DNA of 64,000 nucleotides, taken from NCBI RefSeq assembly GCF_051014685.1, contig NW_027478781.1, forward strand, positions 124,001-188,000, written 5' to 3'. The stretch is from Ptiloglossa arizonensis (taxonomy: Eukaryota > Arthropoda > Insecta > Hymenoptera > Colletidae). Shown in pieces: positions 21,601-33,566 of the stretch (position 1 is the first letter of the stretch; the number at the start of each line of letters is the position of its first letter). The notes under the pieces are model-generated. The model was given only the letters and a program-made list of their open reading frames with translations, was not told the DNA's origin and did no database searches. The translations under genes were made by a program, and so were the position numbers.

Positions 21601-24600
21601 GAAACTCGCCCGATTACAGCGGTATGTGTATTTTTTCCCTAGGCCATTCTGGTTAAGCGTTTGGACCAGCAGAATTGCGAAAAATTTGTTGTCCTGTCAA
21701 CCATTTCTTAGCTTCAAAGTCCCATATCTCGCGAACGGATTGACCTAACCCAAAAATTCCTGCTGCGTCTGAAAGTAGAAACTCGCCCGATTACAGCGGT
21801 ATGTGTATTTTTTCCATAGGCCAATCTCGTTAAGCGTTTGGAGCAGCAGAATTGCGAAAAATTTTTTGCCTTCTCAACCATTTCTTAGCTTCAAACTCCC
21901 ATATCTCGCGAACGGATTGACCTAACCCAAAAATTCCTATTGCGTCTGAAAGTAGAAACTCGCCCGATTACAGCGGTATGTGTATTTTTTCCCTAGGCCA
22001 TTCTGGTTAAGCGTTTGGAGCAGCAGAATTGCGAAAATTTTTATGGCTTCTCAACCATTTCTTGGCTTCAAACTCCCATATCTCGCGAACGGATTGACCT
22101 AACCCAAAAATTCCTGTTGCATCTGAAAGTAGAAACTCGTCCGATTACAACGGTATGTGTATTTTTTCCCTAGGCCATTCTGGTTAAGAGTTTGGAGCAG
22201 CAGAATTGCGAAAAATTTTATGCCTTCTCAACCATTTCTTGGCTTCAAACTCCCATATCTCGCGAACGGATTGACCTAACCCAAAAATTCCTGTTGCGTG
22301 TGAAAGTAGAAACTCGCCCGATTACAACGGTATGTGTATTTTTTCCCTAGCCCATTCTGGTTAAGTGATTGGAGCAGCAGTAGTGCGAAAAATTTGTTGT
22401 CCTGTCAACCATTTCTTAGCTTCAAAGTCCCATATCTCGCGAACGGATTGACCTAACCCAAAAATTCCTATTGCGTCTGAAAGTAGAAACTCGCCCGATT
22501 ACAGCGGTATGTGTATTTTTTCCCTAGGCCATTCTGGTTAAGCGTTTGGACCAGCAGAATTGCGAAAAATTTGTTGTCCTGTCAACCATTTCTTAGCTTC
22601 AAAGTCCCATATCTCGCGAACGGATTGACCTAACCCAAAAATTCCTGCTGCGTCTGAAAGTAGAAACTCGCCCGATTACAGCGGTATGTGTATTTTTTCC
22701 CTAGGCCATTCTGGTTAAGAGTTTGGAGCAGCAGAATTGCGAAAAAATTGTTGTCTTCTCAACCATTTCTTAGCTTCAAACTCCCATATCTCGCGAACGG
22801 ATTGACCTAACCCAAAAATTCCTATTGCGTCTGAAAGTAGAAACTCGCCCGATTACAGCGGTATGTGTATTTTTTCCCTAGGCCATTCGGGTTAAACGTT
22901 TGGAGCAGCAGAATTGCGAAAAATTTTATGCCTTCTCAACCATTTCTTGGCTTCAAACTCCCATATCTCGCGAACGGATTGACCTAACCCAAAAATTCCT
23001 GTTGCGTGTGAAAGTAGAAACTCGCCCGATTACAACGGTATGTGTATTTTTTCCCTAGCCCATTCTGGTTAAGCGATTGGAGCAGCAGTAGTGCAAAAAA
23101 TTTGTTGTCTTCTCAACCATTTCTTAGCTTCAAAGACCCATATCTCGCGAACGGATTGACCTAACCCAAAAATTCCTATTGTAACTGAAAGTAGAAACTC
23201 GTCCGATTACAACGGTATGTGTATTTTTTCCCTAGGCCAATCTCGTTAAGCGTTTGGAGCAGCAGAATTGCGAAAAGTTTTTTGCCTTCTCAACCATTTC
23301 TTGGCTTCAAACTCCCATATCTCGCGAACGGATTGACCTAACCCAAACATTCCTATTGCGTCTGAAAGTAGAAACTCGCCCGATTACAGCGGTATGTGTA
23401 TTTTTTCCCTAGGCCATTCTGGTTAAGCGTTTGGAGCAGCAGAATTGCGAAAAATTTTTTGCCTTCTCAACCATTTCTTAGCTTCAAACTCCCATATCTC
23501 GCGAACGGATTGACCTAACCCAAAAATTCCTATTTCATCTGAAAGTAGAAACTCGCCCGATTACAAGGGTATGTGTATTTTTTCCCTAGGCCATTCTGGT
23601 TAAGCGTTTGGAGCAGCAGAATTGCGAAAAATTTTTTGCCTTCTCAACCATTTCTTCGCTTCAAACTCCCATATCTCGCGAACGGATTGGCCTAACCCAA
23701 AAATTCCTATTGCGTCTGAAAGTAGAAACTCGCCCGATTACAGCGGTATGTGTATTTTTTCCGTAAGCCATTCTGGTTAAGCGTTTGGAGCAGCAGAAGT
23801 GCGAAAAATGTGTTGTCTTCTCAAGCATTTCTTAGCTTCAAAGTCCCATATCTCGCGAACGGATTGACCAAACCCAAAAATTCCTGCTGCGTCTGAAAGT
23901 AGAATCTCGCCCGATTACAACTGTATGCGTATTTTTTCTCTAGGCCATTCTGGTTAAGCGTTTGGAGCAGCAGAATTGCGAAAAAATTGTTGTCTTCTCA
24001 ACCATTTCTTAGCTTCAAACTCCCATATCTCGCGAACGGATTGACTTAACCCAAAAATTCCTATTGCGTCTGAAAGTAGAAACTCGCCCGATTACAGCGG
24101 TATGTGTATTTTTGCCCTAGGCCATTCTGGTTAAGCGTTTGGAGCAGCAGAATTGCGAAAATTTTTATGGCTTCTCAACCATTTCTTGGCTTCAAACTCC
24201 CATATCTCGCGAACGGATTGACTTAACCCAAAAATTCCTGTTGCGTGTGAAAGTAGAAACTCGCCCGATTACAACGGTATGTGTATTTTCTCCCTAACCC
24301 ATTCTGGTTAAGCGATTGGAGCAGCAGTAGTACGAAAAATTTGTTGTCTTGTCAACCATTTCTTAGCTTCAAAGTCCCATATCTCGCGAACGGATTGACC
24401 TAACCCAAAAATTCCTATTGTAACTGAAAGTAGAAACTCGTCCGATTACAACGGTATGGGTATTTTTTCCCTAGGCCATTCTGGTTAAGCGTTTGGAGCA
24501 GCAGAATTGCGAAAAATTTGTTGTCTTCTCAACCATTTCTTAGCTTCAAAGTCCCATATCTCGCGAACGGATTGACCTAACCCAAAAATTCCTGTTGCGT

Positions 24601-24860
24601 CTGAAATTAGAAACTCGCCCGATTACAACGGCATGTGTAATTTTTCCCTAGGCCAATCTCGTTAAGCGTTTGGAGCAGCAGAATTGCGAAAAATTTTTTG
24701 CCTTCTCAACCATTTCTTGGCTTCAAACTCCCATATCTCGCGAACGGATTGACCTAACCCAAAAATTCCTGTTGCGTGTGAAAGTAGAAACTCGCCCGAT
24801 TACAACGGTATGTGTATTTTTTCCCTAGCCCATTCTGGTTAAGCGATTGGAGCAGCAGTG
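21601..24860. repeat. Mosaic satellite region, left domain
   Basis: No single HOR covers this stretch. A monomer with GGACCAGCAG and GTCCTGTCAACC is at 21,663 and again at 22,548, 885 bp (five monomers) apart. GCCATTCGGG with GTTAAACG at 22,882 and GGTTAAGAGTTTGG at about 22,185 and 22,716 are local markers. Segments around 23,930-24,850 resemble 4,800-5,700 and 8,850-9,500 of the HOR chain. There is nothing but satellite. Confidence 0.7.
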
Positions 24861-26295
24861 GTGCAAAAAATTTGTTGTCTTGTCAACCATTTCTTAGCTT
24901 CAAAGTCCCATATCTCGCGAACGGATTGACCTAACCCAAAAATTCCTATTGTAACTGAAAGTAGAAACTCGTCCGATTACAACGGAATGGGTATTTTTTC
25001 CCTAGGCCATTCTGGTTAAGCGTTTGGAGCAGCAGAAGTGCGAAAAATTTGTTGTCTTCTCAACCATTTCTTAGCTTCAAAGTCCCATATCTCGCGAACG
25101 GATTGACCTAACCCAAAAATTCCTATTGTAACTGAAAGTAGAAACTCGTCCGATTACAACGGTATGTGTATTTTTTCCCTAGGCCAATCTCGTTAAGCGT
25201 TTGGAGCAGCAGAATTGCGAACAATTTTTTGCCTTCTCAACCATTTCTTGGCTTCAAACTTCCATATCTCGCGAACGGATTGACCTAACCCAAACATTCC
25301 TATTGCGTCTGAAAGTAGAAACTCGCCCGATTACAGCGGTATGTGTATTTTTTCCCTAGGCCATTCTGGTTAAGCGTTTGGACCAGCAGAATTGCGAAAA
25401 ATTTGTTGTCCTGTCAACCATTTCTTAGCTTCAAAGTCCCATATCTCGCGAACGGATTGACCTAACCCAAAAATTCCTGCTGCGTCTGAAAGTAGAAACT
25501 CGCCCGATTACAGCGGTATGTGTATTTTTTCCATAGGCCAATCTCGTTAAGCGTTTGGAGCAGCAGAATTGCGAAAAATTTTTTGCCTTCTCAACCATTT
25601 CTTAGCTTCAAACTCCCATATCTCGCGAACGGATTGACCTAACCCAAAAATTCCTATTGCGTCTGAAAGTAGAAACTAGCCCGATTACAGCGGTATGTGT
25701 ATTTTTTCCCTAGGCCATTCTGGTTAAGCGTTTGGAGCAGCAGAATTGCGAAAATTTTTATGGCTTCTCAACCATTTCTTGGTTTCAAACTCCCATATCT
25801 CGCGAACGGATTGACCTAACCCAAAAATTCCTGTTGCATCTGAAAGTAGAAACTCGCCCGATTACAACGGTATGTGTATTTTTTCCCTAGGCCATTCTGG
25901 TTAAGAGTTTGGAGCAGCAGAATTGCGAAAAATTTGTTGTCTTCTCAACCATTTCTTAGCTTCAAAGTCCCATATCTCGCGAACGGATTGACCTAACCCA
26001 AAAATTCCTGTTGCGTGTGAAAGTAGAAACTCGCCCGATTACAACGGTATGTGTATTTTTTCCCTAGCCCATTCTGGTTAAGCGATTGGAGCAGCAGTAG
26101 TGCAAAAAATTTGTTGTCTTGTCAACCATTTCTTAGCTTCAAAGTCCCATATCTCGCGAACGGATTGACCTAACCCAAAAATTCCTATTGTAACTGAAAG
26201 TAGAAACTCGTCCGATTACAACGGAATGGGTATTTTTTCCCTAGGCCATTCTGGTTAAGCGTTTGGAGCAGCAGAAGTGCGAAAAATTTGTTGTC
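24861..26295. repeat. 7-monomer duplication marked by GGAATGGG
   Basis: The rare AACGGAATGGG variant occurs at 24,981, 26,220 and 28,345, that is at steps of 1,239 bp (seven monomers) and 2,125 bp (twelve monomers plus one base). GGACCAGCAG with GTCCTGTC is at 25,380. Each GGAATGGG monomer follows one with GTGCAAAAAATTTG, so at least two neighbouring monomers travel together. Confidence 0.65.
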
Positions 26296-27735
26296 TTCTC
26301 AACCATTTCTTAGCTTCAAAGTCCCATATCTCGCGAACGGATTGACCTAACCCAAAAATTCCTATTGTAACTGAAAGTAGAAACTCGTCCGATTACAACG
26401 GTATGGGTATTTTTTCCCTAGGCCATTCTGGTTAAGCGTTTGGAGCAGAAGAAGTGCGAAAAATTTGTTGTCTTCTCAACCATTTCTTAGCTTCAAAGAC
26501 CCATATCTCGCGAACGGATTGACCTAACCCAAAAATTCCTATTGTAACTGAAAGTAGAAACTCGTCCGATTACAACGGTATGTGTATTTTTTCCCTAGGC
26601 CAATCTCGTTAAGCGTTTGGAGCAGCAGAATTGCGAAAAATTTTTTGCCTTCTCAACCATTTCTTGGCTTCAAACTCCCATATCTCGCGAACGGATTGAC
26701 CTAACCCAAACATTCCTATTGCGTCTGAAAGTAGAAACTCGCCCGATTACAGCGGTATGTGTATTTTTTCCCTAGGCCATTCTGGTTAAGGGTTTGGACC
26801 AGCAGAATTGCGAAAAATTTGTTGTCCTGTCAACCATTTCTTAGCTTCAAAGTCCCATATCTCGCGAACGGATTGACCTAACCCAAAAATTCCTGCTGCG
26901 TCTGAAAGTAGAAACTCGCCCGATTACAGCGGTATGTGTATTTTTTCCCTAGGCCATTCTGGTTAAGAGTTTGGAGCAGCAGAATTGCGAAAAAATTGTT
27001 GTCTTCTCAACCATTTCTTAGCTTCAAAGTCCCATATCTCGCGAACGGATTGACCTAACCCAAAAATTCCTATTGTAACTGAAAGTAGAAACTCGTCCGA
27101 TTACAACGGTATGGGTATTTTTTCCCTAGGCCATTCTGGTTAAGCGTTTGGAGCAGAAGAAGTGCGAAAAATTTGTTGTCTTCTCAACCATTTCTTAGCT
27201 TCAAAGACCCATATCTCGCGAACGGATTGACCTAACCCAAAAATTCCTATTGTAACTGAAAGTAGAAACTCGTCCGATTACAACGGTATGTGTATTTTTT
27301 CCCTAGGCCAATCTCGTTAAGCGTTTGGAGCAGCAGAATTGCGAAAAATTTTTTGCCTTCTCAACCATTTCTTGGCTTCAAACTCCCATATCTCGCGAAC
27401 GGATTGACCTAACCCAAACATTCCTATTGCGTCTGAAAGTAGAAACTCGCCCGATTACAGCGGTATGTGTATTTTTTCCCTAGGCCATTCTGGTTAAGGG
27501 TTTGGACCAGCAGAATTGCGAAAAATTTGTTGTCCTGTCAACCATTTCTTAGCTTCAAAGTCCCATATCTCGCGAACGGATTGACCTAACCCAAAAATTC
27601 CTGCTGCGTCTGAAAGTAGAAACTCGCCCGATTACAGCGGTATGTGTATTTTTTCCCTAGGCCATTCTGGTTAAGAGTTTGGAGCAGCAGAATTGCGAAA
27701 AAATTGTTGTCTTCTCAACCATTTCTTAGCTTCAA
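26296..27735. repeat. Tandem 4-monomer duplication (offset 708 bp)
   Basis: Bases 26,296-27,027 match 27,004-27,735 at an offset of 708 bp. Shared private markers are GAGCAGAAGAAG (26,443 and 27,151) and GGTTAAGGGTTTGGACC (about 26,784 and 27,492). I saw no difference between the copies. The match ends where AAAGTCCC faces AAACTCCC. This looks like one of the youngest events in the window. Confidence 0.85.
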
Positions 27736-30115
27736 ACTCCCATATCTCGCGAACGGATTGACCTAACCCAAAAATTCCTATTGCGTCTGAAAGTAGAAAC
27801 TCGCCCGATTACAGCGGTATGTGTATTTTTTCCCTAGGCCATTCTGGTTAAGCGTTTGGAGCAGCAGAATTGCAAAAATTTTTATGGCTTCTCAACCATT
27901 TCTTGGCTTCAAACTCCCATATCTCGCGAACGGATTGACTTAACCCAAAAATTCCTGTTGCGTGTGAAAGTAGAAACTCGCCCGATTACAACGGTATGTG
28001 TATTTTTTCCCTAGGCCATTCGGGTTAAGCGTTTGGAGCAGCAGAATTGCGAAAAATTTTATGCCTTCTCAACCATTTCTTTGGCTTCAAACTCCCATAT
28101 CTCGCGAACGGATTGACCTAACCCAAAAATTCCTGTTGCGTGTGAAAGTAGAAACTCGCCCGATTACAACGGTATGTGTATTTTTTCCCTAGCCCATTCT
28201 GGTTAAGCGATTGGAGCAGCAGTAGTGCAAAAAATTTGTTGTCTTGTCAACCATTTCTTAGCTTCAAAGTCCCATATCTCGCGAACGGATTGACCTAACC
28301 CAAAAATTCCTATTGTAACTGAAAGTAGAAACTCGTCCGATTACAACGGAATGGGTATTTTTTCCCTAGGCCATTCTGGTTAAGCGTTTGGAGCAGCAGA
28401 AGTGCGAAAAATTTGTTGTCTTCTCAACCATTTCTTAGCTTCAAAGTCCCATATCTCGCGAACGGATTGACCTAACCCAAAAATTCCTATTGTAACTGAA
28501 AGTAGAAACTCGTCCGATTACAACGGTATGGGTATTTTTTCCCTAGGCCATTCTGGTTAAGCGTTTGGAGCAGCAGAAGTGCGAAAAATTTGTTGTCTTC
28601 CCAACCATTTCTTAGCTTCAAAGACCCATATCTCGCGAACGGATTGACCTAACCCAAAAATTCCTATTGTAACTGAAAGTAGAAACTCGTCCGATTACAA
28701 CGGTATGTGTATTTTTTCCCTAGGCCAATCTCGTTAAGCGTTTGGAGCAGCAGAATTGCGAAAAATTTTTTGCCTTCTCAACCATTTCTTGGCTTCAAAC
28801 TCCCATATCTCGCGAACGGATTGACCTAACCCAAACATTCCTATTGCGTCTGAAAGTAGAAACTCGCCCGATTACAGCGGTATGTGTATTTTTTCCCTAG
28901 GCCATTCTGGTTAAGCGTTTGGACCAGCAGAATTGCGAAAAATTTGTTGTCCTGTCAACCATTTCTTAGCTTCAAAGTCCCATATCTCGCGAACGGATTG
29001 ACCTAACCCAAAAATTCCTGCTGCGTCTGAAAGTAGAAACTCGCCCGATTACAGCGGTATGTGTATTTTTTCCCTAGGCCATTCTGGTTAAGAGTTTGGA
29101 GCAGCAGAATTGCGAAAAAATTGTTGTCTTCTCAACCATTTCTTAGCTTCAAACTCCCATATCTCGCGAACGGATTGACCTAACCCAAAAATTCCTATTG
29201 CGTCTGAAAGTAGAAACTCGCCCGATTACAGCGGTATGTGTATTTTTTCCCTAGGCCATTCTGGTTAAGAGTTTGGAGCAGCAGAAATGCGAAAATTTTT
29301 ATGGCTTCTCAACCATTTCTTGGTTTCAAACTCCCATATCTCGCGAACGGATTGACTTAACCCAAAAATTCCTGTTGCGTGTGAAAGTAGAAACTCGCCC
29401 GATTACAACGGTATGTGTATTTTTTCCCTAGGCCATTCTAGTTAAGCGATTGGAGCAGCAGAATTGCGAAAAATTTGTTGTCTTGTCAACCATATCTTAG
29501 CTTCAAAGTCCCATATCTCGCGAACGGATTGACCTAACCCAAAAATTCCTATTGTAACTGAAAGTAGAAACTCGTCCGATTACAACGGTATGGGTATTTT
29601 TTCCGTAGGCCATTCTGGTTAAGCGTTTGGAGCAGCAGAAGTGCGAAAAATGTGTTGTCTTCTCAAGCATTTCTTAGCTTCAAAGTCCCATATCTCGCGA
29701 ACGGATTGACCTAACCCAAAAATTCCTATTGCGTCTGAAAGTAGAAACTCGCCCGATTACAGCGGTATGTGTATTTTTTCCCTAGGCCATTCTGGTTAAG
29801 CGTTTGGAGCAGCAGAATTGCGAAAATTTTTATGGCTTCTCAACCATTTCTTGGCTTCAAACTCCCATATCTCGCGAACGGATTGACTTAACCCCAAAAT
29901 TCCTGTTGCGTGTGAAAGTAGAAACTCGCCCGATTACAACGGTATGTGCATTTTTTCCCTAACCCATTCTGGTTAAGCGATTGGAGCAGCAGAATTGCGA
30001 AAAATTTGTTGTCTTGTCAACCATTTCTTGGCTTCAAACTCCCATATCTCGCGAACGGATTGACCTAACCCAAAAATTCCTATTGTAACTGAAAGTAGAA
30101 ACTCGTCCGATTACA
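27736..30115. repeat. Partial 12-monomer repeat and end of the left domain
   Basis: Bases 28,125 to about 29,270 follow 26,000 onward at offset 2,125 bp: GTGCAAAAAATTTG, GGAATGGG, AAAGACCC, CCAATCTCG, GGACCAGCAG and GGTTAAGAG recur in order, although the 26,296 duplication is present only once here. A 1-bp gain near 28,078 (TTTCTTTGGC) opens a 64-codon plus frame at 27,998 that starts with a non-ATG codon. From 29,690 to 30,100 the sequence copies 9,160-9,590, including CTTAACCCCAAAATT. Confidence 0.65.
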
Positions 30116-32309
30116 ACGGTATGTGAATTTTTTCGCTAGGACATTCTGGTTAAGCGTTTGGGGCAGCAGAAGTGCGAAAAATTTGTTGTCTTCTCAACCA
30201 TTTCTTAGCTTCAAAGTCCCATATCTCGCGAACGGATTGACCTAACCAAAAAATTCCTATTGCATCTGAATGTAGAAACTCGCCCGATTACATCGGTATG
30301 TGTATTTTTTCCCAAGGCCATTCTGGTTAAGCGATTGGAGCAGCAGAAGTGCGAAAAATTTGTTGTCTTGTCAACCATTTCTTAGCTTCAAAGTCCCATA
30401 CCTCGAGAACGGATTGACCTAACCCAAAAATTGCTGTTGTACCTGAAAGTAGAAACTCGTCCGATTACAACGGTATGGGAATTTTTTCCGTCGGCCATTC
30501 TGGTTAAGCTTTTGGAGCAGCAGAAGTGCGAAAAATTTGTTGTCTTCTCAACCATTTCTTAGATTCAAAGTCCCATATCTCGCGAACGGATTGTCCAAAC
30601 CCAAAAATTCCTGCTGCGTCTGAAAGTAGAAACTCGCCCGATTACAACTGTATGCGTATTTTTTCCCTAGGCCATTCTGGTTAAGCGATTGGAGCAGCAG
30701 AAGTGCGAAAAATTGGTTGTCTTGTCAACCATTTCTTAGCTTCAAAGTCCCATATCTCGCGAACGGATTGACCTAACCCAAAAATTCCTATTGCATCTGA
30801 AAGTAGAAACTCGCCCGATTACAGCGGTATGTGTATTTTTTCCCTAGGCCATTCTGGTTATGCGTTTGGAGCAGCAGAAGTGCGAAAAATTTGTTGTCTT
30901 CTCAACCATTTCTTAGCTTCAAAGTCCCATATCTCGCGAACGGATTGACCTAACCCAAAAATTCCTATTGCATCTGAAAGTAGAAACTCGCTCGATTACA
31001 ACGGTATGTGAATTTTTTCCCTAGGCCATTCTGGCTAAGCGATTGGAGCAGCAGAAGTGCGAAAAATTTGTTGTCTTGTCAACCATTTCTTAGCTCCAAA
31101 GTCCCATATCTCGCGAACGGAATGACCTAACCCAAAAATTCCTATTGTAACTGAAAGTAGAAACTCGTCCGATTACAACGGTATGTGTATTTTTACGCTA
31201 GGCCATTCTGGTTAAGCGTTTGGAGCAGCAGAATTGCGAAAAATTTTTTGCCTTCTCAACCATTTCTTGGCTTCAAACTCCCATATCTTGCGAACGGATT
31301 GACCTAACCAAAAAATTCCTATTGCATCTGAATGTAGAAACTCGCCCGATTACATCGGTATGTGTATTTTTTCCCAAGGCCATTCTGGTTAAGCGATTGG
31401 AGCAGCAAAAGTGCGAAAAATTTGTTGTCTTGTCAACCATTTCTTAGCTTCAAAGTCCCATACCTCGAGAAGGGATTGACCTAACCCAAATATTGCTATT
31501 GTACCTGAAAGTAGAAACTCGTCCGATTACAACGGTATGGGTATTTTTTCCGTAGGCCATTCTGGTTAAGCGTTTGGAGCAGCAGAAGTGCGAAAAATTT
31601 GTTGTCTTCTCAACCATTTCTTAGCTTCAAAGTCCCATATCTCGCGAACGGATTGACCTAACCCAAAAATTGCTATTGTACCTGAAATTAGAAACTCTCC
31701 CGATTACACCGGTATGTGTATTTTTTCCCTAGGCCATTCTGGTTATGCGTTTGGGGCAGCAGAAGTGCGAAAAATTTGTTGTCTTCTCAACCATTTCTTA
31801 GCTTCAAAGTCCCATATCTCGCGAACGGATTGACCTAACCAAAAAATTCCTATTGCATCTGAATGTAGAAACTCGCCCGATTACATCGGTATGTGTATTT
31901 TTTCCCAAGGCCATTCTGGTTAAGCGATTGGAGCAGCAGAATTGCGAAAAATTTGTTGTCTTGTCAACCATTTCTTAGCTTCAAAGTCCCATACCTCGAG
32001 AACGGATTGACCTAACCCAAAAATTGCTGTTGTACCTGAAAGTAGAAACTCGTCCGATTACAACGGTATGGGTATTTTTTCCGTCGGCCATTCTGGTTAA
32101 GCGTTTGGAGCAGAAGAAGTGCGAAAAATTTGTTGTCTTCTCAACCATTTCTTAGCTTCAAAGTCCCATATCTCGCGAACGGATTGACCTAACCCAAAAA
32201 TTCCTATTGTAACTGAAAGTAGAAACTCGCCCGATTACAACGGTATGTGTATTTTTTCCCAAGGCCATTCTGGTTAAGCGATTGGAGCAGCAGAAGTGCG
32301 AAAAATTGG
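30116..32309. repeat. First part of the right domain
   Basis: This is a mosaic in which the ACATCGG/CCCAAGG monomer followed by the CTCGAG monomer appears three times (about 30,243, 31,300 and 31,840), mixed with monomers that still look like the left type, for example GTCCAAACCC with CTGCGTCTG at 30,593. That last monomer recurs at 43,866. The stretch contains only satellite. Confidence 0.7.
30394..30410 (-). other. Box-lacking variant of the same site (CTCGAG type), first example
   Basis: Here the plus strand reads TCCCATACCTCGAGAAC instead of TCCCATATCTCGCGAAC. The minus strand therefore has TTCT in place of TTCG and an XhoI palindrome CTCGAG in place of TCGCGA. The match to the CENP-B core falls to 7 of 9. 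This variant and a sister with ATAGCTCGAG appear only right of about 30.1 kb, for example near 32,345, 35,345, 39,072, 39,426, 39,780, 40,134, 51,115 and 63,160. It behaves as a diagnostic marker of one monomer subtype. Confidence 0.8.
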
Positions 32310-33566
32310 TTGTCTTGTCAACCATTTCTTAGCTTCAAAGTCCCATACCTCGAGAACGGATTGACCTAACCCAAAAATTGCTGTTGTACCTGAAAGTAGA
32401 AAATCGTCCGATTACAACGGTATGGGTATTTTTTCCGTCGGCCATTCTGTTTAAGCGTTTGGAGCAGCAGAAGTGCGAAAAATTTGTTATCTTCTCAACC
32501 ATTTCTTAGCTTCAAAGTCCCATATCTCGCGAACGGATTGACTAACCCAAAAATTCCTATTGTAACTGAAAGTAGAAACTCGCCCGATTACAACGGTATG
32601 TGCATTTTTTCCCAAGGCCATTCTGGTTATGCGATTGAAGCAGCAGAAGTGCGAAAAATTTGTTGTCTTGTCAACCATTTCTTAGCTTCAAAGTCCCATA
32701 TCTCGCGAACGGATTGACCTAACCCAAAAATTCCTATTGTAACTGAAAGTAGAAACTCGCCCGATTACAGCGGTATGTGTATTTTTTCCCTAGGCCATTC
32801 TGGTTAAGCGTTTGGAGCAGCAGAAGTTCGAAAAATTTGTTGTCTTCTCAACCATTTCGTAGCTTCAAACTCCCATATCTCGCGAACGGATTGACCTAAC
32901 CCAAAAATTCCTATTGCATCTGAAAGTCGAAACTCGCCCGATTACAACGGTATGTGTATTTTTTCCCTAGGCCATTCTGGTTAAGCGTTTGGTGCAGCGG
33001 AATTGCGAAAAATTTTTTGACTTCTCAACCATTTCTTGGCTTCAATCTCCCATATCATGCGAACGGATTGACCTAACCAAAAAATTCCTATTGCATCTGA
33101 ATGTAGAAACTCGCCCGAATACATCGGTATGTGTATTTTTTCCCAAGGCCAATCTGGTTAAGCGATTGGAGCAGCAGAAGTGCGAAAAATTTGTTGTCTT
33201 GTCAACCATTTCTTAGCTTCAAAGTCCCATATCTCGCGAACGGATTGACCTAACCCAAAAATTCCTATTGTAATTGAAAGTAGAAACTCGCCCGATTAGA
33301 AAGGTATGTGTATTTTTTCCCTAGCCCATTCTGGTTAAGCGATTGGAGCAGCAGAAGTGCGAAAAATTTGTTGTCTTGTCAACCATTTCTTAGCTTCAAA
33401 GTCCCATATCTCGCGAACGGATTGACCTAACCCAAAAATTCCTATTGTAACTTAAAAGTAGAAACTCGTCCGATTACAACGGTATGGGTATTTTTTCCCT
33501 AGGCCATTCTGGTTAAGCGTTTGGAGCAGCAGAAGTGCGAAAAATTTGTTGTCTTCTCAACCATTT
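32310..33566. repeat. 7-monomer segment, copy 1 (copy 2 at 35,671-36,927)
   Basis: The two copies lie 3,361 bp apart, 19 monomers less two bases. Both hold GATTGACTAACCC, a 1-bp deletion near 32,537 and 35,898, followed by GCGATTGAAGCAG, GAAGTTCG, GGTGCAGCGG and TAACTTAAAAGTAG. A few differences exist, such as ATCATGCGAAC against ATCTTGCTAAC. The match ends where TTCGTAGC faces TTCTTAGC. Confidence 0.75.

Larger units (their letters stand above)
1..30115. repeat. Left subfamily domain
   Basis: Monomers here are marked by GCGTGTGAAAG, CTGCGTCTG with GACCAAACCC, GAAAATTTTTATG, CCAATCTCGTT and GGTATGGGT variants. I saw no CTCGAG monomer and no ACATCGG/CCCAAGG monomer in this part. The last GAAAATTTTTATG copy is near 29,825 and the last GCGTGTGAAAG copy near 29,908. 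The domain is dominated by long HOR units (4.8-6.4 kb) with very few differences between copies, which suggests more recent amplification than on the right. Confidence 0.8.

Noticed and set aside
31220..31447. 75- to 77-codon plus-strand open frames throughout the right domain (for example 31,220, 33,623, 48,390, 56,109, 62,206)
   Set aside because: 177 is a multiple of three, so any monomer without a stop in one frame reads into the next. Those I inspected begin with TTG and not ATG, and stop at the TAG of TTTCTTAGC. They are repeats of the satellite, not genes.
32487..32678. Overlapping frames on both strands at 32,484-32,717 and again at 35,845-36,078
   Set aside because: Both result from the same 1-bp deletion in GATTGACTAACCC and are a duplicated segment. 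Overlap on two strands is a sign of chance frames.
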